The notes: a model not told the origin generated them from the sequence alone. Counted from the first letter of the stretch, positions 51,665 through 61,554 are shown. The stretch: DNA of 64,000 bases from an uncultured Prolixibacteraceae bacterium (GCA_913063265.1 CAJXZG010000006.1:1-64000); one strand, 5' to 3'. Translations and numbers: made by a program.

Positions 51665-52393
51665 ATGACCAATTCTAAACTCAAAGCCAAAAGTATCTAT
51701 TTTTTAAAGATAGTTCGAAAAATATTTCTGCTTATTGGAATTTTCTTTTCGATTTGTATTTTGCTGGCACTAACTGAACAGCCTTTTTGGGCATATCATT
51801 GGTTGGGAACAAGTAAAACTGAGCTAAAATGGGAACCCGATGTTATTGTTTTACTGGGTGGCGGAGGAATGCCCAGCCAGTCGAATCTTATGCGTAGCTG
51901 GTTTGCTGAAAAAGCTGCAAAATCCTTTCCCGATGCAAAAATATTAATCAATATTCCCGGAGATATAAATGATAGCCTTAGCACACCTCAACTTGTAAAA
52001 AAGGAGTTACAGCTTCGAGGAATTGATTCAACTAAAATATTCTTTGAGGCTGATGCTACCAATACCCGATCTCAGGCATTAAACTGCAAAAAACATATAA
52101 AAATGCAAACTCCCATTTTATTGATAACCTCTCCCGAACACATGCGCCGTGCAGTTTTGAGTTTTAAAAAAGCGGGTTTTGAGAAAGTAAATGGATTACC
52201 GGCTTTTGAAAATGCTTTGGAAGCAGATCTATCTTTTGAAGATGATGAACTGGGTGGAAATAAAACTGCCGTTCCGGATGTTGGAAAAAGTATTAATGCA
52301 AGATATCAAATCTGGAACCACCTGAAATACGAAATTTTAATTGCCCGTGAAATTGTTGCCCTGGCTTATTATAGATTGCGGGGGTGGATTTGA
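51665..52393 (+). CDS. YdcF/DUF218 family protein
   Basis: A 242-residue protein with one N-terminal membrane helix (about 17-36) and a DUF218 domain: PDVIVLLGGGGMPSQSN, ILINIPGDIND, DATNTRSQALNCKKHI and PILLITSPEHMRRAVLSFKKAGF. The family includes SanA/ElyC/YdcF proteins linked to envelope integrity and undecaprenyl-lipid metabolism; the exact reaction is unknown. It faces outward with its domain on the periplasmic side. It is convergent with the DUF302 gene. Confidence 0.88.
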   Translation: MTNSKLKAKSIYFLKIVRKIFLLIGIFFSICILLALTEQPFWAYHWLGTSKTELKWEPDVIVLLGGGGMPSQSNLMRSWFAEKAAKSFPDAKILINIPGDINDSLSTPQLVKKELQLRGIDSTKIFFEADATNTRSQALNCKKHIKMQTPILLITSPEHMRRAVLSFKKAGFEKVNGLPAFENALEADLSFEDDELGGNKTAVPDVGKSINARYQIWNHLKYEILIAREIVALAYYRLRGWI

Positions 52394-52395
52394 GG

Positions 52396-52446
52396 GATTT
52401 TGACTTTCCAAAGTCAAAGAAAATATGTCCGACTTCGGAAAGTCCG
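52396..52446. repeat. short palindromes between convergent genes
   Basis: TTGACTTTCCAAAGTCAA is a perfect 18-base palindrome at about 52400-52417; GTCCGAC occurs twice around GACTTCGGAAAGTC at about 52426-52447. They resemble dispersed gactttCCGAAGTC-type repeats and may also terminate transcription, though no T-run follows. Confidence 0.5.
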
Positions 52447-52455
52447 ACTCCCGGA

Positions 52456-52845
52456 TTACAATCCATCAACTACTCTTTTTAGTTTTTCAGCAACTTCGGC
52501 AGCCAGGCCTCCAAGATCATGGTTTTTTACTGCCGTCATCGAAGCTACCGGATCAACCGCTGAAATCTCAACATCTCCGTTGTTGTGTTCCTGTACGATT
52601 ACATTGCATGGTAGCATGGTTCCAATTTTATCCTCGTTTTGTAATGCTTTAAAAGCAAAATGCGGATTACAGGCCCCCAGAATTTTGTATTGGCGAAAAT
52701 CCACATCAATTTTCTTTTTCAGGGTATCTTGCATATCGATTTGTGTAATTATACCAAAACCTTCTTTTTTTAACTCTTCGGTAACTTTTTCGATCGCTTC
52801 ATCGAAACCTGTATTTTTAAATGTTTTACTTAAATAATAACTCAT
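52456..52845 (-). CDS. DUF302 family protein
   Basis: 129 residues from the ATG ending at 52845 (MSYYLSKTF); a longer in-frame start 12 codons upstream gives a Lys/Gln-rich extension not usual in the family. DUF302 features are EAIEKVTEELKKEGFGIITQIDM, YKILGACNPHFAFKALQNE, IGTMLPCNVIVQE and the C-terminal helix. The conserved Cys (LGACNP and LPCN) suggest metal or redox chemistry, but no function is established. It stands alone. Confidence 0.85.
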   Translation of the reverse strand: MSYYLSKTFKNTGFDEAIEKVTEELKKEGFGIITQIDMQDTLKKKIDVDFRQYKILGACNPHFAFKALQNEDKIGTMLPCNVIVQEHNNGDVEISAVDPVASMTAVKNHDLGGLAAEVAEKLKRVVDGL

Positions 52846-53209
52846 GATTTTTTGTTTTTTTGATAACATGGTAACAAACATTTGTAAAAAATGTTGAATA
52901 GGAATTGGATTTAATTAAAATGATTTTCTGCAGTATTAAAAACAATTCCGGTTGTTAAAAACAATATTAATCCGGAACTTTAATTGCAGTATTATTTTGT
53001 TTATGCAAAAATCTGGTTTAAACAAATTTATATTTCAATACCACTAAAACCGAATATTGATTTTGAAATATAATTTGAAAAAAATTTGTTATGCCGGATT
53101 TTGGATGGATATCATAATTAAAACAAATAGATACAATAAAAATATCATCTACGATGATAATAACATGTTACAGATTATTTTAAATATATTCCAAATAAAA
53201 CATTACCAG

Positions 53210-53839
53210 ATGATTGCACCAGACAAAGACATTATCTTTCCTCTTGAAAATATTCAAAGACTTTGTTTCCTGAAAAATATTATCAAGAATCCAAACATTA
53301 TAGTTGGTGATTACACCTATTATGATGATTTTGAAAATGTTGAGAATTTTGAAAAAAATGTAAAATATCATTTTGACTTCGTTGGTGATAAGCTGATTAT
53401 CGGAAAGTTTTGTATGATAGCTTCAGATGTAAAGTTTATAATGAATGGTGGCAATCATTTGACAGATGCTTTTTCCGCCTATCCCTTTTCAATTTTTGGT
53501 CATGGCTGGGAAAGTGCAATGGAAGGGAAAAAGTATCCAAATAAAGGCGACACCAATGTTGGCAATGATATTTGGATTGGTTATAATTCGACAATAATGC
53601 CGGGAATAACAATAGGAGACGGAGCAATAATTGCTGCCAACTCCACTGTAGTTAAAAACGTTGAGCCTTATACAATAGTCGGCGGTAATCCGGCTAAAGA
53701 AATCAGAAAGCGATTTGACAGAAACGTGATTGAAAGACTTTTAAAGATAAAATGGTGGGAATGGGATATAGAAAAAATAACCAGGAATGTTAAGTCACTG
53801 AACAGTAACGACCTTGAAAAGTTGGAAAAATGTGATTAA
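53210..53839 (+). CDS. Vat/CatB-type O-acetyltransferase (left-handed beta-helix)
   Basis: 209 residues from the ATG at 53210, the length of Vat/CatB xenobiotic acetyltransferases. The frame continues 51 codons upstream, but those residues are low-complexity, AT-rich and unlike the family. Hexapeptide repeats (VGNDIWIGYNSTIMPGITIG, DGAIIAANSTVVKNVEPYTIVGG) form the left-handed helix; the loop with GKFCMIASDVKFIMNGGNH holds the catalytic His, and FGHGWE follows. Relatives acetylate streptogramin A or chloramphenicol, or sugars; whether this one confers resistance cannot be told. The next gene is 51 bases downstream on the same strand. Confidence 0.85.
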   Translation: MIAPDKDIIFPLENIQRLCFLKNIIKNPNIIVGDYTYYDDFENVENFEKNVKYHFDFVGDKLIIGKFCMIASDVKFIMNGGNHLTDAFSAYPFSIFGHGWESAMEGKKYPNKGDTNVGNDIWIGYNSTIMPGITIGDGAIIAANSTVVKNVEPYTIVGGNPAKEIRKRFDRNVIERLLKIKWWEWDIEKITRNVKSLNSNDLEKLEKCD

Positions 53840-53889
53840 ATCAATGGATTGGAATTCCAATTCGTAAATTTGAAATAAACCAGCATAAC

Positions 53890-54705
53890 ATGAAAAGAAG
53901 AGCATTTGTAAAAACACTGGTATTTGCCTCGGGAGTTTTGTACAAAACAACAGATGGAATGTTTCAATCAAAACCCGACAAAGAAAGCTTCAGAATTTCA
54001 ATGATTTACAACAATATTGGCGACTATAAAAACCTAAAAAATGCATGGGGATTATCAATCTGGATAGAGACCATAAACAACAATATACTTTTTGATACCG
54101 GAGGCGATGCAAATGTTTTACTTGATAATATTTCCAATTTGAACCTGGATATTCAAAAGCTATCTAAAATTATACTCTCGCACAATCATTGGGATCATAC
54201 AAATGCCCTGGATGATATTTTAGAAAATCATGCAGGTTCTCCAGAGATTTTTGTTGTTAAAAATGACCTTGAGGAATTTTTAAAAAAATATCCGGCTGCA
54301 AAAATTAAGGGTGTTAATTCATTCCAACAAATTGACAAAGATATCTGGACTACCGGTGAGCTAATTGGCACAAACGGGAATACATTATGCGAACAGGGAT
54401 TATTACTTGTGCACGAAAGAAATCTTGTTCTTTTGACAGGATGTTCGCACTCCGGAATTGTTGATATGGTAAAAAGAACAAAACAAATATTTCCTGATAA
54501 ATCATTGGAACTGGTTGCTGGCGGATTTCATCTGGGAACAAAGTCAATCAAAGAGATAGCAGTGATTTCTAAAGATTTAAAGGCTTTAAAAGTAAAGAAT
54601 ATAGCCCCATCACATTGTACCGGCGATAACGCTATCAATTATTTTAGAAATGATTGGCAGGACAATTTTATAGATTTGAACCTGGGCGAAGAATATTATT
54701 TTTAA
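53890..54705 (+). CDS. metallo-beta-lactamase-fold hydrolase (COG1237-like) with Tat-like signal
   Basis: A 271-residue MBL-fold protein. The N-terminus MKRRAFVKTLVFASGVL has the twin-arginine pattern (KRRAFVK), so export by Tat is possible. The zinc motif is SHNHWDH, followed by LLTGCSHSGIVDMV, VAGGFHLG and PSHCTGDNA, which place it with the dihydropterin/RFA-P synthase-like COG1237 group. The metal site looks intact. No pterin pathway gene is near; it follows the acetyltransferase by 51 bases. Confidence 0.87.
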   Translation: MKRRAFVKTLVFASGVLYKTTDGMFQSKPDKESFRISMIYNNIGDYKNLKNAWGLSIWIETINNNILFDTGGDANVLLDNISNLNLDIQKLSKIILSHNHWDHTNALDDILENHAGSPEIFVVKNDLEEFLKKYPAAKIKGVNSFQQIDKDIWTTGELIGTNGNTLCEQGLLLVHERNLVLLTGCSHSGIVDMVKRTKQIFPDKSLELVAGGFHLGTKSIKEIAVISKDLKALKVKNIAPSHCTGDNAINYFRNDWQDNFIDLNLGEEYYF

Positions 54706-54809
54706 GTAATAATCTATAAATATACTAATCCCGGAAACCTCACAAAAAACGCTAATAAAAAGATTTTTCTAATTTTATACATTCATAAAAAATTTTAAAC
54801 CAAACCAAC

Positions 54810-56639
54810 ATGAAAAAATATCTTTTTATTCTCATCTTAAGTTTATTCACAGGTAAAATTTCTACTGCTCAACCTTCCGGAGGACCATATGGTCCTGTGC
54901 ATAAAACATATGAACTGCCTGATGTTTCAGGAACAATATATTATGTTTCACCTGCCGGTAATCCCGATGCAACCGGGGAAGATATTTCTCAGCCAACTAC
55001 TTTAAAGACTGCAGTAGAAAAAGGAGTAACGGGTGATGCCATTATTCTTCGGGGAGGAGTATATCGCACAGGAGAGCTGGTATTTAACCAGGGTTTGACT
55101 TTTCAACCTTATAAAAATGAGCAACCATTATTAAAAGGGACTTTTGTTGCAAAAGATTGGGTAAAGGAAGGTGAAAAATTATGGAAGACCAAATGGGAAT
55201 ACCTTTTCCCTGCTGACCCTGAAGACTGGTGGCGGCGTGAACGTGAAGAAAAATTTACCCCTTTACATCGCTTTAACGACGATATGGTATTTGTTGATGG
55301 AAGATTCCTTCAGTCGGCTGGAAACACTGCTGAACTGGATGACAGTACCTTTTATGTGGATTACGACAAGAATGAAGTATATATTGCCATTGACCCAACA
55401 GAAAAATTTATAGAGATAACGGCTTTTAGCGGTGCCTTTCACAGGGTATTTCATGATGTAAACGGCAAAACAAACGATGGAATCGGACCTGTTATCAGGG
55501 GAATTGATTTTACCCAATACTCAGATTCAACCATTTTTGTTGAATGTAAGGATCCAACCCGGAAAATGGATGAATCAGAAATGGGAAAAGAAGTGCAGGG
55601 AACACTTATTGAAAATTGCGAGATTTCTTATTGTTCCAGAATTGCAGCATTCTTAATGGGAGATAAAATGATAATGAGAAATTGTAAGGTAAGTAATACT
55701 AGCAGAGAAGGAATTTATGTGGTTGGTTCGGCCGATGTGCTTCTTGAAAAAAATATTATTGCCACAAATAACATTGAAAATATTACAGGTTGTTATCCTG
55801 CGGGTGTTAAAATATTTAACCAGTGTTATCGATGTACTTGTCGCGATAATCTTGTTACCGATATGCCAAATTCAAATGGCATCTGGTACGATGTTGGTAA
55901 TGTAGACGGACGCTTTCTCAACAACTGGATTGAGAATGTTGGCGGAGGAAGGGTTGCCGAAAGGAATATCTGGCCAAGTAGTCAGGGATTCTTTTTTGAG
56001 ATATCTAAAGGTGCAGTTGTTGCCGGAAATGTTTTTGTAAACTGCGACCGGGGAATTTTAGCCTTAAACAGCTCAGGTGTAGAAATCTACCAGAACACCT
56101 TTGTAAACAGTACGGTATGCATTGCAAGGGATACGCGAAGTGCCCAGGGAGACCATTTTGGATTTCACCCGTCAACCGGCCCTGATGTAGATGAACGTTT
56201 TGGCCATGTTTTCATGAATAACCTGTTAACCGGTGATGAAAATTTTGAAAGGCCATTGCTTTTGGTTTGGCAGCCCGGAGTGCTCTGTGAAAAACTAAAT
56301 GAATCGCCATTTAAACAATTTGACCATAATGTTTTTGTTCAACATGCCAAAAGCGATTACAAAACACTTGCCTTTTGGAGTCCGTTTCAAAATGAAAGAT
56401 GCCAGGAAGAAATTGTTACAATAGAAGATTTAAAGAAAGTGAGCAAAGCAGCCGATAATTGCATGCTGTTTAAAAACAATCATATGCCACTTTTCAAAAG
56501 CCCAATTCTTGGAAACTATAAATTAATGGAAGCGTTTCCCGGAGCTGACATTGCAACAGAATTACCGGATAATATTAAAAAGATTATTGGTTTACCTAAA
56601 GGAAACAAAAAATACATCGGTGCCTATCAAAGTGAATAA
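54810..56639 (+). CDS. secreted right-handed parallel beta-helix protein (lyase- or glycosidase-like)
   Basis: A 609-residue protein with a signal peptide (1-20) and an opening typical of DUF1565-type beta-helices (IYYVSPAGNPDATGEDISQP, then AIILRGGVYRTGELVF). Later coils repeat IENCEISYCSRIAAFLMG, NCKVSNTSREGIYVVGSADVLLE and EIYQNTFVNSTVCIARDTRS. Such proteins include polysaccharide lyases and GH families with beta-helix folds. I could not assign the family and I see no decisive catalytic signature. It has its own terminator and no SusCD pair nearby. Confidence 0.75.
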   Translation: MKKYLFILILSLFTGKISTAQPSGGPYGPVHKTYELPDVSGTIYYVSPAGNPDATGEDISQPTTLKTAVEKGVTGDAIILRGGVYRTGELVFNQGLTFQPYKNEQPLLKGTFVAKDWVKEGEKLWKTKWEYLFPADPEDWWRREREEKFTPLHRFNDDMVFVDGRFLQSAGNTAELDDSTFYVDYDKNEVYIAIDPTEKFIEITAFSGAFHRVFHDVNGKTNDGIGPVIRGIDFTQYSDSTIFVECKDPTRKMDESEMGKEVQGTLIENCEISYCSRIAAFLMGDKMIMRNCKVSNTSREGIYVVGSADVLLEKNIIATNNIENITGCYPAGVKIFNQCYRCTCRDNLVTDMPNSNGIWYDVGNVDGRFLNNWIENVGGGRVAERNIWPSSQGFFFEISKGAVVAGNVFVNCDRGILALNSSGVEIYQNTFVNSTVCIARDTRSAQGDHFGFHPSTGPDVDERFGHVFMNNLLTGDENFERPLLLVWQPGVLCEKLNESPFKQFDHNVFVQHAKSDYKTLAFWSPFQNERCQEEIVTIEDLKKVSKAADNCMLFKNNHMPLFKSPILGNYKLMEAFPGADIATELPDNIKKIIGLPKGNKKYIGAYQSE

Positions 56640-56652
56640 AATTGAAAATTCC

Positions 56653-56698
56653 AATATTATAAGGAGTTAATTCACCTCTTTTAACTCCTTGTAATATT
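56653..56698. terminator. terminator hairpin that runs into the esterase coding end
   Basis: Arms at 56653-56670 and 56681-56698 match in 17 of 18 positions, with a 10-base loop. It lies 13 bases after the beta-helix stop. The right arm and loop contain the last codons of the convergent esterase gene, whose stop is at 56667-56669. Confidence 0.78.
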
Positions 56699-57545
56699 TT
56701 CGCAACCAACTCTCACCGCGCAGTAAACCAAGTTCATCGAGAAATATTTCGGTTCTTGACAGCGTTTTTTTAAAATGTTTTGGACTCTTTCCGTAATTAA
56801 AAAATCCGTGCCCTTGTTTTTTGTAAGCTACCAATGTGCATTCATTGTGTTGCTGTTTCATCAGATAGTTAAACCGTACCACGTTTTCAAAAGGCACTGT
56901 TGTATCATCTTTACCATGCATTATTAAAGTTGCAGGAACATTTGAAGTAATATGATGAACAGGACTGATTTCAAATTCGCGTCCGGCAAGTCTTTCCTGT
57001 CCGTATCCTTTTTTGCCTGTATCAACCACGGGGTTAAACAACACTAAAGCCATAGGTACCGGGGATATATTTAAATCATCCGTTGACTCATTAACATTTT
57101 TTATAAGTGCTGTACAAGCGGCCAGGTGCCCCCCTGCTGAACCTCCTGAAGCTACAATCCTGCTTGTATCAATCCCTAATTCTTCTCCCCTGGCTTTTAA
57201 ATATCTTATCGCTGTTTTAGCATCTTTAACACTTTCAAAAGGTGTGGTTCCATGTTTCGATTTGGTACGGTAATCGGGGCAAAACGCAACAATTCCACGA
57301 GTTGCCAGATATTGTGCCTGTAAATCAAAATGGCCGGGATTTCCACTTACCCAGCCACCACCAAAGAAAAAGACAATCGCCGGCAGTTTATATCCGTTGG
57401 AAATCCGGGGCATATACATTACCATTTCAAGTTCAGTGCCGTTGATAGATTTATAAACAAAACTACTTTTTTCTACTTCGTAATTTTGTGCAGATAGTTG
57501 TGAAAGGGAGATTAAAACCAATAAAACTATTTGGATTTTTCTCAT
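56667..57545 (-). CDS. alpha/beta hydrolase (feruloyl/acetyl-xylan esterase-like)
   Basis: A 292-residue exported esterase (signal peptide ending LSAQ). The oxyanion motif is FFFGGGWVSG, the nucleophile lies in ASGGSAGGHLAA, the acid Asp in MHGKDDTTVPF and the His in QGHGFFNYG. This is the small BD-FAE/AxeA-like carbohydrate esterase type found in hemicellulose loci. Its ATG overlaps the stop of the M28 peptidase gene by one base (TAATG), so the two are translationally coupled. The substrate is unknown. Confidence 0.86.
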   Translation of the reverse strand: MRKIQIVLLVLISLSQLSAQNYEVEKSSFVYKSINGTELEMVMYMPRISNGYKLPAIVFFFGGGWVSGNPGHFDLQAQYLATRGIVAFCPDYRTKSKHGTTPFESVKDAKTAIRYLKARGEELGIDTSRIVASGGSAGGHLAACTALIKNVNESTDDLNISPVPMALVLFNPVVDTGKKGYGQERLAGREFEISPVHHITSNVPATLIMHGKDDTTVPFENVVRFNYLMKQQHNECTLVAYKKQGHGFFNYGKSPKHFKKTLSRTEIFLDELGLLRGESWLRKYYKELKEVN

Positions 57546-59305
57546 TATAACTGAACGATTAATACAGTTTCTTTTTCATCTCTGATTATATCTACAGAAA
57601 CAGTTTGTCCTTTTTCCAGGGATTGTAAACGGCTCATATAATCATGAATTCCACCTACTTTTTTACCGTTGATAGCAGTAATAATGTCTCCTTTTTTCAT
57701 CCCTGCTTTGAATGCCGGTTTATCTTTTGTTACGGCATCAATTCTTAATCCACGTTTTTCAAGTCCGGCAAAATCGGGCATAATCCCAAAAGTTACTTTT
57801 AATCGTCCCCCGCGACTTCGTTGAAATTTTGGCCCTGCTTCCTGAAAAGTTAAGGCTTCATCTTTGTTAGCCACTTCCAAAATAACTTCATAACTGTAAT
57901 CGGCAACTTTTTTAGCCCCTTCGTAATTGATTAATTCGGCATCATCTTTTGGCGTATGATAATCGGAATGAGCACCTGTTGAAATAAAAAATACCGGGAT
58001 ATTCTGAAGATAAAATGAAGCATGATCAGAGGGCCCGACTCCCTCCGGAGAAAATGCAAGTTCAAAATCAGTATTAAGTTCGGTTAACATCTCTTCGGTT
58101 TCTTTGGCAGTCTGACTTCCTCCAATACTTAGACCATTGGTTTCTTTATCCAAACGGCCTACCATATCAAAATTCATCATGGCGACCATTTCTTCAGTAT
58201 CCACAGGCGGATTATTTGTAAAAGCTTTTGAACCCACAAGTCCCATTTCTTCAGCTCCAAATGCCACAAAGATAATGCTGCGTTTATTATTCTTCCTGGA
58301 AGCAAATTTTTCAGCCAGTTGAATTACTGCTGCAACCCCGGATGCATTATCATCGGCTCCGTTATGCACAGCAACAGTATCAACCGCACGCGAACCGGAA
58401 CCCGGTCCACCCATACCCAAATGGTCGTAATGAGCACCTACCACGATATATTCATTTTTCAGTACTTCGTCGGTACCACGAAGCATGGCTACTACATTTT
58501 GCGATTCGGTTTCTTTTTGCTTTACATTTACAGTAACTGAAACTTTTGTTTTACAATCCAAACTTATTGTGGCGTTAGAATTGTTTATTTCTTCTTCTAA
58601 TTTTTCGATACTGGTTTCTGCAAGTATTTCGTCAGCCACCTGTCTTGTAACCTGAATAACAGGGATGTTATATCGGGCACTGTTTTTATCAAAAATTAAT
58701 GAAGATAATTCATCTTTCTCGCTGAATTTCGGTCCTGCCACCAAAATAACTCCTGCTGCTTTTTTGTCAGAAGCAATCAAAGCTTTTGTTCTTTCTGATG
58801 AGAACTCGATGTAGGGACTTTGTGGATTTTCCAAATCGGGATCACCCTGTAAAATTAAAACCCATTTTCCTTCAACATCAAGATCCTTGTAATCGTTCCA
58901 TTGTAATGTATCACGGTTTACATCTAATCCAAAACCGGCAAATACCACATCTGCAGATACAGTTTTGTTTGCAGAAAATGCATAAGGAAGAAATTGTTTT
59001 TCAACTTCAAATGTTTTATCGTTAACTGTTAATTGATTGCCTTCCCCTATTTCAGCTGAAGTAACTAATGTAAAATTCTGATATCCTTTATCATATAAAA
59101 GTTCCAGTCCGGCAGTTTTAAATTTTGAACGGATATATTTTGCAGCTTTCAAATCACCTTCTTCACCTGATTTTCTACCTTTCAGCTCATCCGAAGCCAG
59201 GTATTCAATATTTTCCTTTAACTCCTTAACAGTAATTTCCGGATCAAATTTTTGTGCACTCGCTGTGACTGCAATAACCAGAAAAAGAAAAAACAAAATT
59301 CTCAT
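57545..59305 (-). CDS. M28 family zinc aminopeptidase with PA-like and PDZ domains
   Basis: About 586 residues from the ATG ending at 59305 (MRILFFLFLVIAVTASAQ). A PA-like insert (about 100-225) precedes the M28 catalytic core: VVGAHYDHLGMGG, NGADDNASGVA, AFGAEEMGLVGS, MNFDMVGR and SDYHTPKDD hold the His, Asp, Glu, Asp and His ligands of the two zincs. A PDZ domain (about 505-586, GDIITAINGKKVGGI) closes the protein. It cleaves peptides in the periplasm. It is encoded with the esterase and divergent from the VWA-like operon. Confidence 0.94.
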   Translation of the reverse strand: MRILFFLFLVIAVTASAQKFDPEITVKELKENIEYLASDELKGRKSGEEGDLKAAKYIRSKFKTAGLELLYDKGYQNFTLVTSAEIGEGNQLTVNDKTFEVEKQFLPYAFSANKTVSADVVFAGFGLDVNRDTLQWNDYKDLDVEGKWVLILQGDPDLENPQSPYIEFSSERTKALIASDKKAAGVILVAGPKFSEKDELSSLIFDKNSARYNIPVIQVTRQVADEILAETSIEKLEEEINNSNATISLDCKTKVSVTVNVKQKETESQNVVAMLRGTDEVLKNEYIVVGAHYDHLGMGGPGSGSRAVDTVAVHNGADDNASGVAAVIQLAEKFASRKNNKRSIIFVAFGAEEMGLVGSKAFTNNPPVDTEEMVAMMNFDMVGRLDKETNGLSIGGSQTAKETEEMLTELNTDFELAFSPEGVGPSDHASFYLQNIPVFFISTGAHSDYHTPKDDAELINYEGAKKVADYSYEVILEVANKDEALTFQEAGPKFQRSRGGRLKVTFGIMPDFAGLEKRGLRIDAVTKDKPAFKAGMKKGDIITAINGKKVGGIHDYMSRLQSLEKGQTVSVDIIRDEKETVLIVQL

Positions 59306-59454
59306 CTTTACTAACATGTTTAAAATTCGTAATATTTACTAAATCAATTTCAACAAAAAAATAAGGGGGATTGTTTCGGGGGTAATATTACACATTAATA
59401 GTCATTAAAAAAAAGGAGTTATGTATATTTACCAACCAATTTAAACAAAGACTT

Positions 59455-61542
59455 TTGGTATCATTTGGCATAAAATATTGGTTTTTATATTTATTAGCAG
59501 CCTTATTGGCAGCTGTTGGAGTAATATTAATAGCCTATTTCAGGAATAAAGACAGCCGGGAATTAAGTAAAACCCAACTTTGGATTTTAATTCCGCTTCG
59601 TTATGTTGCGTTTTTTCTGATTGCGTTTTTATTGCTCTCGCCCTTTGTACGAAACCTGAAAAAAATAACACAAAATCCGATTGTAATAACAGCTTGGGAC
59701 AATTCTTCTTCAATGATTTCTATTCCTGATTCGTTGAAAGTTATAGGCGAAACTGAAAGAATAAGAGATAAAATGGTTAGTGATTTATCCGATAAATATT
59801 CTGTTGTGGAATATACTTTTGGTGAACAAACATCCTTGCTGCAAACTATTAGCTATTCAGAAAAGAAAACAGATTATAATGATGCTATTAATAACATAAT
59901 CAATAATCATTTTAATGAAAATATAGGTGCATTGGTTTTGGTCGGCGACGGAATAAACAACCAGGGCAAAAATCCCTTAAATACGCTGAGTGAGATTAAT
60001 TTTCCGATTTTCACGCTGGGTTTTGGGGATACTACCGAAATTGTCGACTCCAGGATACTGGATATCAGGGTAAACCGAACTTCCTTTTCAGGAAACAAAT
60101 TCCCTGTAGAGATTGATGCTCAATTTTCCAAATTATCAGGAAAACCATTAAAACTATCGATTTCGCAAGAAAATAAAGAGCTCACAAGTGTTGTTATAAC
60201 TCCTGTGAATCCAAATTATTTTTATTCAGAAACTTTTATTCTGGATGCAGGCAATGCCGGATTAAAACATTTTTCAGTTAAAATAGAACCTGTTGAAAAC
60301 GAAAGAAATATTGAGAATAATATCTCCGGATTTGTGATTAATGTTCTGGAAGACAAACAGAAGATTTTGATTCTTTCTGATGGGCCTCATCCCGATATTG
60401 GCGCCATAAAGAACACATTGAGTTTACAATCGACTTACGACGTTTCCGTATTTACAGCAGAACCTTTTCCTTCCGATTTATCCGACTTTAATTTATTAAT
60501 ATTAAATCAGATTCCTACAGCCGGAAATTCAGCTTCAGAGATTCTTTCAAAAGCCAAAAGCAATAGAATACCGGTTTTGTTTATGGTTGGAAATAAAACA
60601 TTTTTGCCACAGTTAAATACACTGGCTCAGGGTATAAATATCAGAACACTTGCAGGTTCGGGGGAAGAAGCACAGGCTGCTATAAATAAAGCATACGGAA
60701 CATTTAATTTGAGTGACGATCTTAAGGAAATATTACCCAAGTTTCCGCCATTGCTGGTTCCTTTTGCCGAATACGAATTACAGGATGGATTTACACCACT
60801 TTTTTATCAGAGGATTATGAACATAGAAACGGCCAAACCATTACTGGCTACCGGAATTGTGGAAGGAAGAAAGACCGGCTTTGTTTTAGGTGAAGGAATC
60901 TGGCGTTGGCGATTATTTGATTATTATCAAAATCAAAATCACATTCTTTTTAATGAATTGGTTAATCAACTGGTTCAATATCTGGCATTGCGTCAGAATG
61001 AAGATAATTTTATGATTGATTTTAATCCGGTATATGATGAAACAGATGACATCATTCTAAAAGCCGAGGTGTACAACGATGCATACGAACGAATTAATAC
61101 AGAAGAGATTACTGCAATAATAACAAATTCTCAGGGAGAAGAATTGGAATACACATTTGATGTGCAAGGTGAAAACTACCTCCTAAATGCCGGACATTTA
61201 CCAATGGGTGATTACTCTTTCGATGCAGAAGTTACGGTCGGAAATGAAACCTACACCGAATCGGGCCAGTTTACAATTACACCCGTTAATTTTGAAACTC
61301 TTGACTTAAAAGCCAACCATACATTATTGTACCAACTGGCAATACAAAGCGGAGGTAAGTTTTTTACTCCTGAAGAAATTACAGAGCTCATTGCAGAAAT
61401 TAAAAATAATAATAGTTTAAAAGCAACATCTTATTTTCAGGAAATGGTAAATGAACTCTTAAACCTGAAATGGCTCTTTTTTGTTATTTTGGCATTGTTA
61501 AGTGTGGAATGGTTTTTGAGAAAATACTGGGGCATTTACTAA
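59455..61542 (+). CDS. VWA-like membrane protein
   Basis: A 695-residue protein with two N-terminal helices (about 8-28 and 43-64) and one near the C-terminus (about 673-688). In between is a VWA-like region with DNSSSM at 82-87 (a DxSxS metal site) and LVGDGINNQG. Two beta-sandwich-like regions follow. It resembles BatA/BatB-type or DUF proteins that sit in the cytoplasmic membrane with periplasmic domains. The first in-frame start is a TTG at 59455, since the upstream ATG at 59421 is out of frame and blocked; the exact start is therefore uncertain. It leads an operon with the DUF6340-like genes. Confidence 0.8.
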   Translation: MVSFGIKYWFLYLLAALLAAVGVILIAYFRNKDSRELSKTQLWILIPLRYVAFFLIAFLLLSPFVRNLKKITQNPIVITAWDNSSSMISIPDSLKVIGETERIRDKMVSDLSDKYSVVEYTFGEQTSLLQTISYSEKKTDYNDAINNIINNHFNENIGALVLVGDGINNQGKNPLNTLSEINFPIFTLGFGDTTEIVDSRILDIRVNRTSFSGNKFPVEIDAQFSKLSGKPLKLSISQENKELTSVVITPVNPNYFYSETFILDAGNAGLKHFSVKIEPVENERNIENNISGFVINVLEDKQKILILSDGPHPDIGAIKNTLSLQSTYDVSVFTAEPFPSDLSDFNLLILNQIPTAGNSASEILSKAKSNRIPVLFMVGNKTFLPQLNTLAQGINIRTLAGSGEEAQAAINKAYGTFNLSDDLKEILPKFPPLLVPFAEYELQDGFTPLFYQRIMNIETAKPLLATGIVEGRKTGFVLGEGIWRWRLFDYYQNQNHILFNELVNQLVQYLALRQNEDNFMIDFNPVYDETDDIILKAEVYNDAYERINTEEITAIITNSQGEELEYTFDVQGENYLLNAGHLPMGDYSFDAEVTVGNETYTESGQFTITPVNFETLDLKANHTLLYQLAIQSGGKFFTPEEITELIAEIKNNNSLKATSYFQEMVNELLNLKWLFFVILALLSVEWFLRKYWGIY

Positions 61543-61554
61543 TTTTTCAAAAAA

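Noticed and set aside
53057-53209. N-terminal extension of the Vat-like acetyltransferase
   Set aside because: 51 AT-rich codons absent from the family; the ATG at 53210 gives the usual length.
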